Position numbers and translations under genes: made by a program
The notes under the pieces: generated by a model
Seen by the model: only the letters and a program-made list of their open reading frames with translations
What the model was told of the DNA's origin: nothing
The model's database searches: none
Source: DASYRM01 sp036004405
GTDB lineage: Bacteria; Acidobacteriota; Vicinamibacteria; Vicinamibacterales; UBA2999
Direction of reading: 5' to 3'
Length of the DNA: 40,951 bases
Assembly: GCA_036004405.1 (NCBI GenBank)
Contig: DASYRM010000051.1
Span: 1-40,951, forward strand
In this document: in pieces, positions 6,828 to 14,464 of the stretch
How positions within the stretch are numbered: the first letter of the stretch is position 1
Layout of the letters: the number at the start of each line of letters is the position of its first letter

Positions 6828-8542
6828 CAGCTGGCGACGAGATCGGTGAGCGGCGCGTCCCGGTCGGTCATGACGAACGGCCGCGCGCCGAGCACGCCCT
6901 CACAGAGCGTGTCGAGGCCGGCCGACGCCCCGGGCAGCAGCTGCTGCAGGCGCTCCAGCTTCAGCCGGTAGATCGGGTAACCGGCCTTGGGTTCGATGAA
7001 CGGCAGCGGACTCATCCGGTTGAAGAAGAAATGATAGGCGTAGCGCCGCGCCCGGGCCAGCAGTTCCGGTGCCAGCCCCTGGGCGAACGGCAGCCCGTCG
7101 AGGAGCCGGATGTACTCCTCGGGCGAGCTGGCGTCGTGGGTCAATCCCTTGTTCCGGATCCACGCTTCCCCGGCCACGATCACCGGCAGCCCCACGCTGG
7201 TCAGCTCCACCCCCATCTTGGTGCCGTAGATGACGGCGGCGTTGCACAGCGACATCAGGGCGTAGGTGCTCATCCGGCTCTCCGGCGGCACCACCCGGAT
7301 GTTCGACGGCAGCTGCGGCAGGCGCCGGGCCAGCTCGCGCAGGATCGGCTGCCGCGAGGGCGGGAACCCGCTGATTTCCGCCGGGTGCACCCGGATGAGG
7401 AGCTGGAGGTCGGGACGGGTGGCGAAGTACTCGCACGTCCGCACCAGCCACTCGAGCATGTTCGGAAACGCGTTGGCCGGGTAGTGCAGCTGCGCGTCCC
7501 ACGACACGTTGGTCAGCAGGCCGATCACCGGTTTCGAGGGGTCGATGCCGATGCGCGCGGCGAGCTCCTTGGGATCGTCCTTGCGCGCGCGGTTGAAGAC
7601 GATCCAGTCGAACATGCCCTCGCGGCGGCTGGCGAGGTACTGCATCAGCTCGCGCTCCTGCGTCTCCGACAACACCAGCGACTCCCAATGCGCGCGCGGC
7701 TCGGTCATCAGCGTGTGGTGATACGTGTCGTCGTGGCTGAAGATGAACCGGCGCTTCCGGTAGGCCACGTTCCACGTCGCCACGCGCACTGCCTCGCGGC
7801 GCGCCACGGCACCGACGAGCCCCCACGGCACGTAGATGCCGTGCGTGAAGACCGCAGACGTGAAGCCGACGCTCCGAAGGAGCCGGGTGGTCGCCGTCGC
7901 GGTGAGGAGCGCCGATTCCAGGTAGCGCCGCAGCACGGCCTCGCCCTGCGGCTCATCGTCGAGCGAGCCGGTGGCGAAGAAGCGGAGCGCACCGGCATAG
8001 GCATGCTCGCCGATGGCAATGCCGTCGCGCACGTAGCCCTGAATCGCGCCGACGGGAACCGACGCGGCAATCTCGCGCGCCGCCGCCTTGTCCTCGGGCA
8101 ACAGCCAGTCGCTGTAGCGGTGCACCGTGATGCCGAGCGAGCGGTAGACGCGCTCCGCGGGCCACAGGCAGTCCCGGCACAAATCGGGCTGCGGCCCCGT
8201 GCGCACGAAGCGCGCCAGGTTGGGATAGAGCGACGCCTCGCACTCCGCGCAGGCAGGCAGCGCTGCGTCGCAGAGCAGCGTGTGCACGTCGGCGCCGCGA
8301 AACGTCAGGGCGGCGGCCAGGGCGCTCTCGAGCGTGATGGCGTGAGCGTACGAGCCGATCGATGAGGCCATCAGCACGCGGGGGCCGCCGGCGGCGGCGC
8401 GGCGCGCGCGTTCCCACAGCTCCGGCTCCGACGCGAGGATGGCCGGCCAGTCCGGATAGGCGTCGGAGCGGGCGTGGTACCAGCGTCGAAGCAGCCGCGA
8501 CGCCCGCCACAGGGCGGGCACGCGGCGAATGCCGCGCTTCAT
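6827..8542 (-). CDS. Capsule-biosynthesis-type GT-B protein with a cysteine cluster
   Basis: A 571-residue cytosolic protein without membrane segments. The C-terminal half has features of KpsS/KpsC-like capsule synthesis transferases: LIRVHPAEISG, then YGTKMGVELTSVGLPVIVAGEAW, where the HP-E and E-X-G-P motifs usually contact a nucleotide sugar. The N-terminal half carries five cysteines at about 91, 98, 101, 122 and 125 (C-X6-C-X2-C-X20-C-X2-C), which could bind zinc or an iron-sulfur cluster. Start ATG 8542 overlaps the HAD stop as ATGA, and its stop shares a base with the next start. A glycosyltransferase role is inferred; donor and acceptor are unknown. Confidence 0.7.
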   Translation of the reverse strand: MKRGIRRVPALWRASRLLRRWYHARSDAYPDWPAILASEPELWERARRAAAGGPRVLMASSIGSYAHAITLESALAAALTFRGADVHTLLCDAALPACAECEASLYPNLARFVRTGPQPDLCRDCLWPAERVYRSLGITVHRYSDWLLPEDKAAAREIAASVPVGAIQGYVRDGIAIGEHAYAGALRFFATGSLDDEPQGEAVLRRYLESALLTATATTRLLRSVGFTSAVFTHGIYVPWGLVGAVARREAVRVATWNVAYRKRRFIFSHDDTYHHTLMTEPRAHWESLVLSETQERELMQYLASRREGMFDWIVFNRARKDDPKELAARIGIDPSKPVIGLLTNVSWDAQLHYPANAFPNMLEWLVRTCEYFATRPDLQLLIRVHPAEISGFPPSRQPILRELARRLPQLPSNIRVVPPESRMSTYALMSLCNAAVIYGTKMGVELTSVGLPVIVAGEAWIRNKGLTHDASSPEEYIRLLDGLPFAQGLAPELLARARRYAYHFFFNRMSPLPFIEPKAGYPIYRLKLERLQQLLPGASAGLDTLCEGVLGARPFVMTDRDAPLTDLVAS

Positions 8543-9285
8543 GCCGGTTGGTCGGTCCGCGAAGCGGACCGACTTTCAGCACTGTCTTGTCGGCTCGCTT
8601 CGCGAGCCGACCTGACGAGTCCGACGAGCTGCAGGAACTCGTCCACCGGCGGCAGCTGCTCGAACACGCGCCACGGCCGATGCTCGCGGAGCTCTTCCAC
8701 TGAGTAGCCGCCGGTGGCGACCGCGATGGTGCGCACGCCGATCGCGTTGGCGCACTCGACGTCATGGGGCGTATCGCCGATCACGAACATGTCTTGCTCG
8801 GAGATGGGCCCCGCCCTGCGCGCCAGCGTCAGCGCGCGTTGGGCGATCGTCGCGCGCGCGCGCGTGTCCTCGGCGAAAGCGCCCTCCGGGAAGAAGTCGA
8901 TGAGGCCGTAGTGCGTCAGCTTGGCTGTGGCCCCCCCGCGCGTGTTGCCCGTCAGCAGGTACGACACGACGTCGTCGCGATCGCGCAGCGTCTCCAGCAC
9001 GTCGCGCACGTTCGGCAGCACGTGCCCGACGCGGCGCGGCAGGCTGGTGGGCAGCAGCGCCTCGTAGCGGCGCACCAGCCGCTCCACCAGCTCCGGTGAG
9101 GCCTCGAGGCCAAGCAGCTCGCAGGTCGCGGCGGCGATCTGGTAATCGGTCATCCCGGGAACCCGCAGCGTCTGCAGCTCGAAGTCCTTCCCGGTGATCT
9201 CCTTGACGCCATCGTCCCACGCGAACATGCCGCCCTTGGCGGTGGTCAGGAGCGTGCCGTCGATGTCCCAGAACAGTACTGTCAT
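8539..9285 (-). CDS. HAD superfamily phosphatase
   Basis: A 248-residue HAD hydrolase of the phosphoglycolate-phosphatase/beta-phosphoglucomutase type. Motif I is FWDIDGTLL (residues 6-14), motif II is LLTGNT, a Lys follows in AKLTHYG, and motif III is GDTPHDVECA. In a nonulosonate cassette it would fit as the phosphatase that removes phosphate from a ulosonate 9- or 8-phosphate, or from the precursor sugar. ATG 9285 overlaps the transketolase stop as ATGA; the longer upstream open frame is a shadow. The last 25 or so residues are low-complexity (Ser, Arg, Ala, Asp). They are encoded by two perfect 10-bp hairpins at 8551-8611, so the natural C-terminus has probably been extended by a repeat insertion. 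Confidence 0.82.
   Translation of the reverse strand: MTVLFWDIDGTLLTTAKGGMFAWDDGVKEITGKDFELQTLRVPGMTDYQIAAATCELLGLEASPELVERLVRRYEALLPTSLPRRVGHVLPNVRDVLETLRDRDDVVSYLLTGNTRGGATAKLTHYGLIDFFPEGAFAEDTRARATIAQRALTLARRAGPISEQDMFVIGDTPHDVECANAIGVRTIAVATGGYSVEELREHRPWRVFEQLPPVDEFLQLVGLVRSAREASRQDSAESRSASRTDQPA
8551..8611. repeat. Twin perfect hairpins inside the HAD coding tail
   Basis: The first hairpin has arms gtcggtccgc (8551-8560) and gcggaccgac (8564-8573) with loop gaa. The second has arms gtcggctcgc (8589-8598) and gcgagccgac (8602-8611) with loop ttc. Both stems are 10 bp and exact. They share the outer GTCGG and a CGCGAAGCG/CGCTTCGCG core with the hairpin at 4935-4951. They are translated as the C-terminal tail of the HAD protein. 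Confidence 0.8.
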
Positions 9286-11267
9286 CGGCTCGGGACGTCT
9301 GCCGGCCGCGCCAGCGGCCTGGCCAATAGTGCTTCGAGCGCGGCGCGGAACCGCTGCGCCAGGCTCGTCACGTCGAGCCCGTGATACTCCAGCACCTCGT
9401 CGTTGGTGCCGCACTCGGGCAGCGACGTCACGCCGAGGCTCGTCACCGACGGCGCCGGCTGCAGCGCCAGACGCGCAATCGCGGCGGCGATCATCTCGCC
9501 CTGGCCGCCCTGCACATAATGATTGTCGAGCGTGATCACCACGCGCCGCGTGCCGATGGCGCCGCGCAGCCACGCCGCGTCCACGCGATTGAGCCACGGC
9601 AGCACCACCACCGCCAGCCGCGCGCCGGTCGACGCTTCCACGTCGTCGGCCGCCTGGCAGGCGTTCGACACCAGCCACGGACCATACGCGAAGATCGCAC
9701 CGTCGGCACCCTCGCGCGCGGGCCAGCCCTTGCCCACCTCGGCGCGGTGAGCGGCCGGATACGCGAACGGCAGCGGCCATTTCACCGACACCAGCCGCAG
9801 GTAGCCGCTGCCGGGGCCCTCGGCGAGCGCGTCGAGCAGCGGCTGCACCTCCGCCTCGGCGCTCGGCTCGGCCATCACCAGGCCCGGTACCGCGGCGAGC
9901 GCCGAGATGTCGCGTACCGACTGGTGCGAGTGGCCGGGGCCGCCGGGCAGCAGGCCGGCGAGCGACGCCACGTAGATCACCTGCGAGCTCTCGCTGCCCT
10001 GGTTGTAGATCTGCTCGTTGGGCCGCGCGGCAAGGAAGCAGGCGAAGGAGTGCACGATCGGCAGCGCGCCGCGGCGCGCCATGCCCCCCGCCATCGACAC
10101 CATGTCCTGCTCGGCGATGCCGCACTCGATGAACCGCTCGGGAAAGCGCTTCGAGAACGAGATGAGCCCGCAGTCCTTGATCAGGTCGGCGTCCAGCGCC
10201 AGCACGTTCGGACGCCGCTCGCCAAGCGCGACGAGCGCCTTCTCGTAGGCGGCCACCAGGTTGTCCGTCTGGCGCGGCTCGCGCCGCGGGTTGCGGATGC
10301 GCGCTTCGGTCGCGACGGCGCCGAGGCCCAGCTCGGCAAACCGCGCATTGGCCGTGGCCAAGAGCTCCGCGAGCCCGGCCAGGTACTGCTGCTCGGGCGG
10401 CGCGCCCGAGTGGAACAGGTAGAGCTCAGAGAAGGTCAGCGCGGCGGGCCCTTCCATGAAGCTGACGCCGCGCCCCTTCACCGTGTCGGCAATCAGCACC
10501 TTCGGCTGGTCGGGCACGCCGTCGAACTCGCGGAACACGCGCTCGAGCGCTTCCACGTCGTGCCCATCGCACCGGGCCACGTGCCAGCCGAACGCCCGCA
10601 GCTTCTCGCCGAGGTCGCCGAGCGCGCTCACTTCGTGCACCCAGGTGTCGGACTGGATCTTGTTGTGGTCGATGATCGCCGTGATCTCGCCGAGGCCGCG
10701 CGTGACGGCCGAGCCGAGCGACTCCCAGAACTGTCCCTCCTGCAGCTCGCCGTCGCCGGTGAGGACGAAGATCTTCCGCGGCTCCCCGGCCAGGCGGTTG
10801 GCGAGCGCCATCCCCTTGGCCTTGGAAATACCCATGCCGAGCGAGCCGGTGTTGGCCTGAATGTAGGGCGTCTCGACGTGCGGGTGGCCGGGCAGGCCGT
10901 GCAGCCGTCGCAGCTGGTAGAGCGAGTCGGCCGGCAGGAGGCCGAGGCCGATGAGCACCGAATAGAGCGCCGGCGCGTCGTGCCCCTTCGACGAGAAGAA
11001 GATGTCGCACGCCTCGTCGCCCTTGTCGAGGTCGCGCATCTCGTTCAGGAACAGCCAGCTCATGATCTCGAGCGAGCTGAAGCTGGTGCCGATGTGGCCG
11101 GACCAGGCGCCGGCGATCATCCCGAGCGTATTGATGCGCGCCAGTGCCGCGAACGCCCGCACGCGCGCCCCCCGCGAGGCTGGCGCGCTCAGCAGCCGTC
11201 GGAATTCGGCGACCGGCACGAACCGCAGCTCGAGCGCTTCACCCTGGTCTGTTTGTAGATCTCCCAT
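9282..11267 (-). CDS. Transketolase-family ThDP enzyme (single chain)
   Basis: A 661-residue thiamine-diphosphate transketolase that moves a two-carbon ketol unit between sugars. The N-terminal domain has GHIGTSFSSLEIM (58-70, in place of the usual GHXG-LG), SKGHDAPALY, and the ThDP motif GDGELQEGQFWESLGSA...HNK (171-203). The pyrimidine-binding domain has the catalytic-type Glu in ECGIAEQDM (Glu about 386). Glycan-locus transketolases are often split into two subunits; here both are fused. It lies between a CMP-sugar synthetase and a HAD phosphatase, in a cassette with NeuB, SDR and aldehyde dehydrogenase. A role in making an unusual precursor sugar is therefore more likely than in central metabolism. 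ATG 11267 follows a palindromic repeat, with AAGAGAA upstream. Confidence 0.85.
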   Translation of the reverse strand: MGDLQTDQGEALELRFVPVAEFRRLLSAPASRGARVRAFAALARINTLGMIAGAWSGHIGTSFSSLEIMSWLFLNEMRDLDKGDEACDIFFSSKGHDAPALYSVLIGLGLLPADSLYQLRRLHGLPGHPHVETPYIQANTGSLGMGISKAKGMALANRLAGEPRKIFVLTGDGELQEGQFWESLGSAVTRGLGEITAIIDHNKIQSDTWVHEVSALGDLGEKLRAFGWHVARCDGHDVEALERVFREFDGVPDQPKVLIADTVKGRGVSFMEGPAALTFSELYLFHSGAPPEQQYLAGLAELLATANARFAELGLGAVATEARIRNPRREPRQTDNLVAAYEKALVALGERRPNVLALDADLIKDCGLISFSKRFPERFIECGIAEQDMVSMAGGMARRGALPIVHSFACFLAARPNEQIYNQGSESSQVIYVASLAGLLPGGPGHSHQSVRDISALAAVPGLVMAEPSAEAEVQPLLDALAEGPGSGYLRLVSVKWPLPFAYPAAHRAEVGKGWPAREGADGAIFAYGPWLVSNACQAADDVEASTGARLAVVVLPWLNRVDAAWLRGAIGTRRVVITLDNHYVQGGQGEMIAAAIARLALQPAPSVTSLGVTSLPECGTNDEVLEYHGLDVTSLAQRFRAALEALLARPLARPADVPSR

Positions 11268-11282
11268 CGTTTCTCTTCGTGG

Positions 11283-11324
11283 GGGCCGCCTTCAGGCGGC
11301 CCATGGGCCGGCTGAAGCCGGCCC
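11283..11324. repeat. Double palindrome between NeuA-like and transketolase genes
   Basis: Two adjacent stems: GGGCCGCC (11283-11290)/GGCGGCCC (11295-11302) and GGGCCGGC (11305-11312)/GCCGGCCC (11317-11324), each with a 4-base loop. The flanking CCCCTACG at 11322-11329 supplies the TAG stop of the upstream CMP-sugar synthetase gene. It belongs to the same family as 939-1048. It occupies nearly all of the 57-base gap. Confidence 0.85.
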
Positions 11325-12107
11325 CTACGTCTGCAATGCCAGATAAGACGGCTGGGGCACAGCGGGTAGCACGGCCGCTCCATCCGCAATCAGGCGCTCG
11401 GCCACCATCCAGTCGTACGGATCATTGATATCGAATCCTTCGTGCCCCTCGGTCACGAACGGCACGACGACGTCGCCGGCAATGGTGCGGCGCTCGAACA
11501 CGACGCGCGACCACGCGATCTCGAGCGAGGCGTTCTGCACGTAGACGAGCGGCAGCGCCTGGTACGGCGTGCTGTGCCACGGCTGTTCTCCGCCTTCGCC
11601 GCCGTGCGGCTGCGGCGTGACGAAGGGCAGCAGCGGCAGCATCCGATCGCCGCGGATCACCCACATCTTGCCGGGATGCTGCGTGCACTTCTCCACCGCC
11701 CGCAGCGAGTCGGCGCCGGCCTGCGAGACGAAGCGCTCGAAGGCGCGGCGGACGGCGCCGGCGCTGCGGAAGGGGCTGGTCGGGCGCAGGATGCTGAAGG
11801 CGTCCCAGCTTCGTCCAGCGGCCCGCAGCTCCGTCAACGCGTGCTCCAGCCACTCGATGTCCGGCGACGTGTCGCCGGCAAACGCCGCCGGGCGCAGGAA
11901 CGGCACTTCGGCGCCGTAGTGGCGGGCAATCGCCGCAATCTCCTCCGAGTCCGTCGACACGATGACCGACGAAAAGACCCCGCTCTCCACCGCCGGGGCG
12001 ATCGTGTAGGCGATCACCGGGTGGCCGGCCAGAGGGCGGATGTTCTTGCCGGGAACGCGTTTGGAACCGAGCCGCGCCGGGATGAACGCGACGGCCGAGG
12101 GAGACAT
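11325..12107 (-). CDS. Acylneuraminate cytidylyltransferase family protein (copy 1)
   Basis: A 260-residue CMP-sugar synthetase of the NeuA/KdsB fold, which joins a nulosonic acid to CMP. The nucleotide-binding motif FIPARLGSKRVPGKNIRPLAG is at residues 8-28, followed by STDSEEIAAIA, LRPTSPFR and FDINDPYDW near the C-terminus, all standard for the NeuA group. It sits in the transketolase/ALDH/SDR/NeuB cassette and is presumably specific for that cassette's sugar. It is clearly diverged from the second copy at 35399-36112. ATG 12107 follows a 70-base repeat-rich gap. The TAG stop is provided by a dispersed palindromic repeat, so the last few residues may not be ancestral. Confidence 0.85.
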   Translation of the reverse strand: MSPSAVAFIPARLGSKRVPGKNIRPLAGHPVIAYTIAPAVESGVFSSVIVSTDSEEIAAIARHYGAEVPFLRPAAFAGDTSPDIEWLEHALTELRAAGRSWDAFSILRPTSPFRSAGAVRRAFERFVSQAGADSLRAVEKCTQHPGKMWVIRGDRMLPLLPFVTPQPHGGEGGEQPWHSTPYQALPLVYVQNASLEIAWSRVVFERRTIAGDVVVPFVTEGHEGFDINDPYDWMVAERLIADGAAVLPAVPQPSYLALQT

Positions 12108-12122
12108 CTTGCGGATCGTATC

Positions 12123-12173
12123 AGGCCTTGGGCCTTGGGCCTTAGACCCTTGGCCTGGAGGGCCTTAGGGCCC
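12123..12173. repeat. GGCCTT-rich repeat in the gap before the NeuA-like gene
   Basis: The gap between the aldehyde dehydrogenase and NeuA-like genes holds three near-tandem copies of GGCCTTG/A (about 12124-12144). A diverged TGGCCTGGAGGGCCTTAG and a short palindrome with arms 12160-12164 and 12169-12173 follow. It is a third kind of short GC-rich repeat in this window. No promoter is recognisable. Confidence 0.55.
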
Positions 12174-12177
12174 ACAA

Positions 12178-13647
12178 TCAGACCTTGGACGGACTGTGAT
12201 TTATGTAGATCGTCTTGAGGTCGGAGTAGACGTCCAACGCCTGCGATCCGGCCTCGCGCCATCCGTTGCCGGACTGGCGCAGGCCGCCGAACGGCATGTG
12301 CGGCTCGCTGCCGTAGGTGCCGCCGTTCACCACCGCCACCCCGGCCTGGATGCGGTTGAGGAAGGTCATGGCGCGGTGCAGGCTCTGCGTGTGCACCGAC
12401 GCGGTCAGTCCGAACGGCGAGTCGTTGGCGATCGCCACGGCTTCGTCGAAGGTCTTGATGCGATACAGGCAGGTAATGGGCCCGAACAGCTCGGTGCGCG
12501 AGATTTCGTCGCCGTGCACCGCGCCCTCGATGATTGTCGGCGCCACGAAGAAGCCGCCGTCGTAGCCCTGACCGGTCAACCGCGCGCCGCCGGTGAGAAT
12601 GGTGGCTCCCGCGGCGTTGGCGCGCCCGACGGCGGTGAGCATGTTCGTCATCTGCTCTTCGTTGATGACCGGGCCGAAGTCGTCGGTGTCGGCGGTGCCG
12701 ACTTTCATCCGGCCCACCGCCTCCACCAGCATCGTCTTGAACTGGTCGTAGACGCCGTCGAACACCAGGATGCGGCTGCCGGCGGCGCAGCGCTGGCCGG
12801 CGTTGCTGAACGCCGACCCGAGCGTCCAGGTCACCGCGTTCTGCAAGTCGGCGTCGTCGCACACGATGAGCGGGTTCTTGCCGCCGAGCTCGAGGCAGGT
12901 CTTGGCCAGCCGCTTGCCCGCCGTCTGCGCGATCCAGCGACCCACCTCGCACGAGCCGGTGAAGCTCACCACGGCCACGTCGGGATGCTCCACCAGCGGC
13001 GCGCCGGCCTGCTCGCCAAACCCGTGAATCGTCGAGTAGACGCCTTCGGGCACCCCGGCCTCGCGCGCGAGGACGCCGAACGCCCAGGCCGAGAGCGGCG
13101 TGTCCTCGGCGGCTTTCAGTACCGCGGCGTTGCCGCACAAGAGCGCCGGAAACGCCTTCCACGCCACGTTGGCGATCGGGGTATTGGCGGCGATGATGAG
13201 CCCGGCGACGCCGAGCGGCTGCCGCACCACGAGCGCCGTCTTGTTCGGCACGGCGCTGGTGGTCGTCTGGCCGTAGAACCGGCGCCCCTCGCCGGCGACG
13301 AAAAAGCCCATCTCGATGGCCGCGTCGGTCTCGCCGAGCGCGTCCTTCTTCGACTTGCCGGTCTCGCGCGCGACGAGGTCGGCAATCGTCGCGCGATGCG
13401 CCCGCATCAGGATCGCGATCTCGCGCAGGATGTCGCCGCGCTTCACGACGGTGAGGTCGGCCCACGCGGGCTGCGCCTGCTTCGCCGCCGCCACCGCGCG
13501 ATCGACGTCGTCGGCGTTCGACTGCGCCACGCGGCACAGCAGCTTTCCCGTGGCGGGATCGACCTTGGCAAACGTCCGGCCGTCCTCCGCCGGGCGGTCG
13601 AGGCCGCCGATCTGGTTCGGGATGATGTCGGGAAGTTCGAGCGTCAT
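12178..13647 (-). CDS. NAD(P)-dependent aldehyde dehydrogenase
   Basis: A 489-residue member of the aldehyde dehydrogenase superfamily at the usual length. Visible active-site elements are AANTP (Asn about 156), KAAEDTP, FTGS (229-232), the general base Glu in LELGGKNP (about 253) and the nucleophile Cys in NAGQRCAAGSR (about 287). The pattern resembles vanillin/salicylaldehyde or succinate-semialdehyde type enzymes. It oxidises an aldehyde to an acid. Inside a NeuB cassette the substrate is probably a sugar aldehyde or a nulosonate intermediate, but this is inference. A GGTGAG ribosome-binding site precedes ATG 13647. The gene lies 7 bases after the SDR gene. Confidence 0.88.
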   Translation of the reverse strand: MTLELPDIIPNQIGGLDRPAEDGRTFAKVDPATGKLLCRVAQSNADDVDRAVAAAKQAQPAWADLTVVKRGDILREIAILMRAHRATIADLVARETGKSKKDALGETDAAIEMGFFVAGEGRRFYGQTTTSAVPNKTALVVRQPLGVAGLIIAANTPIANVAWKAFPALLCGNAAVLKAAEDTPLSAWAFGVLAREAGVPEGVYSTIHGFGEQAGAPLVEHPDVAVVSFTGSCEVGRWIAQTAGKRLAKTCLELGGKNPLIVCDDADLQNAVTWTLGSAFSNAGQRCAAGSRILVFDGVYDQFKTMLVEAVGRMKVGTADTDDFGPVINEEQMTNMLTAVGRANAAGATILTGGARLTGQGYDGGFFVAPTIIEGAVHGDEISRTELFGPITCLYRIKTFDEAVAIANDSPFGLTASVHTQSLHRAMTFLNRIQAGVAVVNGGTYGSEPHMPFGGLRQSGNGWREAGSQALDVYSDLKTIYINHSPSKV

Positions 13648-13654
13648 GATGGGC

Positions 13655-14464
13655 TCACCACGCGGTGAAACCGCCGTCGACCCGCAGCTCGTGGCCGGTG
13701 ACGTACGACGAGGCGCGCGAGGCGAGGAAGACGAGCGGCCCCTTCAGGTCCCCGGCCTCGGCCATGCGGCGCAGCGGGACGCGGGCCCCGTATTTCGCCT
13801 TGAAGTGCTCGTCCTGCCCCGCCAGCACGCCGCCCGGTGACAGCGTGTTGACGCGGATGCCGGCGCCGGCCCAGTGGGTGGAAAAAAACTTCGACAGGTT
13901 GACGACGCCGGCCTTCGAGGCGCCGTAGGCCGGCGACTTGAGGAACGGCGCGTTGCCGGCGAGGTGATCGTAGAAGTGCGGGTCCGGCGACACCGACGCG
14001 TAGAGCGAGCCGATGTTGATGATCGACCCGCCCCGGTGCTGCGCCATGAGTGCGCCGAAGACCTGCGTCACCTGAAAGGTGCCGAGCAGGTTCACTTCGA
14101 CCATCCGCCGGAACTCGTCGATCGGCAGCGTGTCGAGGTGATGGCGGCCGCCGGGGCTGTCGGGCGCCTGATCGATCCCGGCGTTGTTGACGAGCACGCT
14201 GGGCACGCCGAGCCCCTTCTGCACGGCCTGCGCCGCCGCCTCGATCGACTCGCGGCTGGTGATGTCGACGTCGGCGCGGACGACCGCGTCTTTGAAGCGC
14301 TCGCTGACCGCCAGGAACGCCGGCGACGCCTTCGCGCCCGGCAGATCGAGCGCCGCCACGCGCGCGCCCGCCTCGAGCAGCGCCTCCACCCAGATCGGGC
14401 CGAGCTTGCCGCAGCTGCCGGTGACGACCGCGATCTGACCGTCGAGCCTGAAGCGTCCGTTCAC
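13655..14464 (-). CDS. SDR family oxidoreductase
   Basis: A 269-residue classical short-chain dehydrogenase/reductase. It shows TGSCGKLG (15-22, cofactor loop), NNAG, Ser in NIGSLYAS (about 153), YGASK (Tyr about 180, Lys 184) and a GGFTAW C-terminus. Enzymes of this type next to NeuB genes are thought to oxidise or reduce the sugar precursor or product. The start is GTG 14464, overlapping the NeuB stop as GTGA; the much longer open frame upstream is a NeuB shadow. It pairs with the aldehyde dehydrogenase directly downstream, suggesting two oxidoreductive steps in the same pathway. Confidence 0.85.
   Translation of the reverse strand: MNGRFRLDGQIAVVTGSCGKLGPIWVEALLEAGARVAALDLPGAKASPAFLAVSERFKDAVVRADVDITSRESIEAAAQAVQKGLGVPSVLVNNAGIDQAPDSPGGRHHLDTLPIDEFRRMVEVNLLGTFQVTQVFGALMAQHRGGSIINIGSLYASVSPDPHFYDHLAGNAPFLKSPAYGASKAGVVNLSKFFSTHWAGAGIRVNTLSPGGVLAGQDEHFKAKYGARVPLRRMAEAGDLKGPLVFLASRASSYVTGHELRVDGGFTAW

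Noticed and set aside
4923..6971. Plus-strand open frame of 682 codons
   Set aside because: It is antisense to the WecA-like fusion gene, has low-complexity composition (Glu, His, Arg, Gln) and no domain. In high-GC DNA the antisense of a real gene often stays open.
11268..11324. Internal promoter before the transketolase
   Set aside because: The gap is filled by palindromes; I see no convincing -35/-10 pair.
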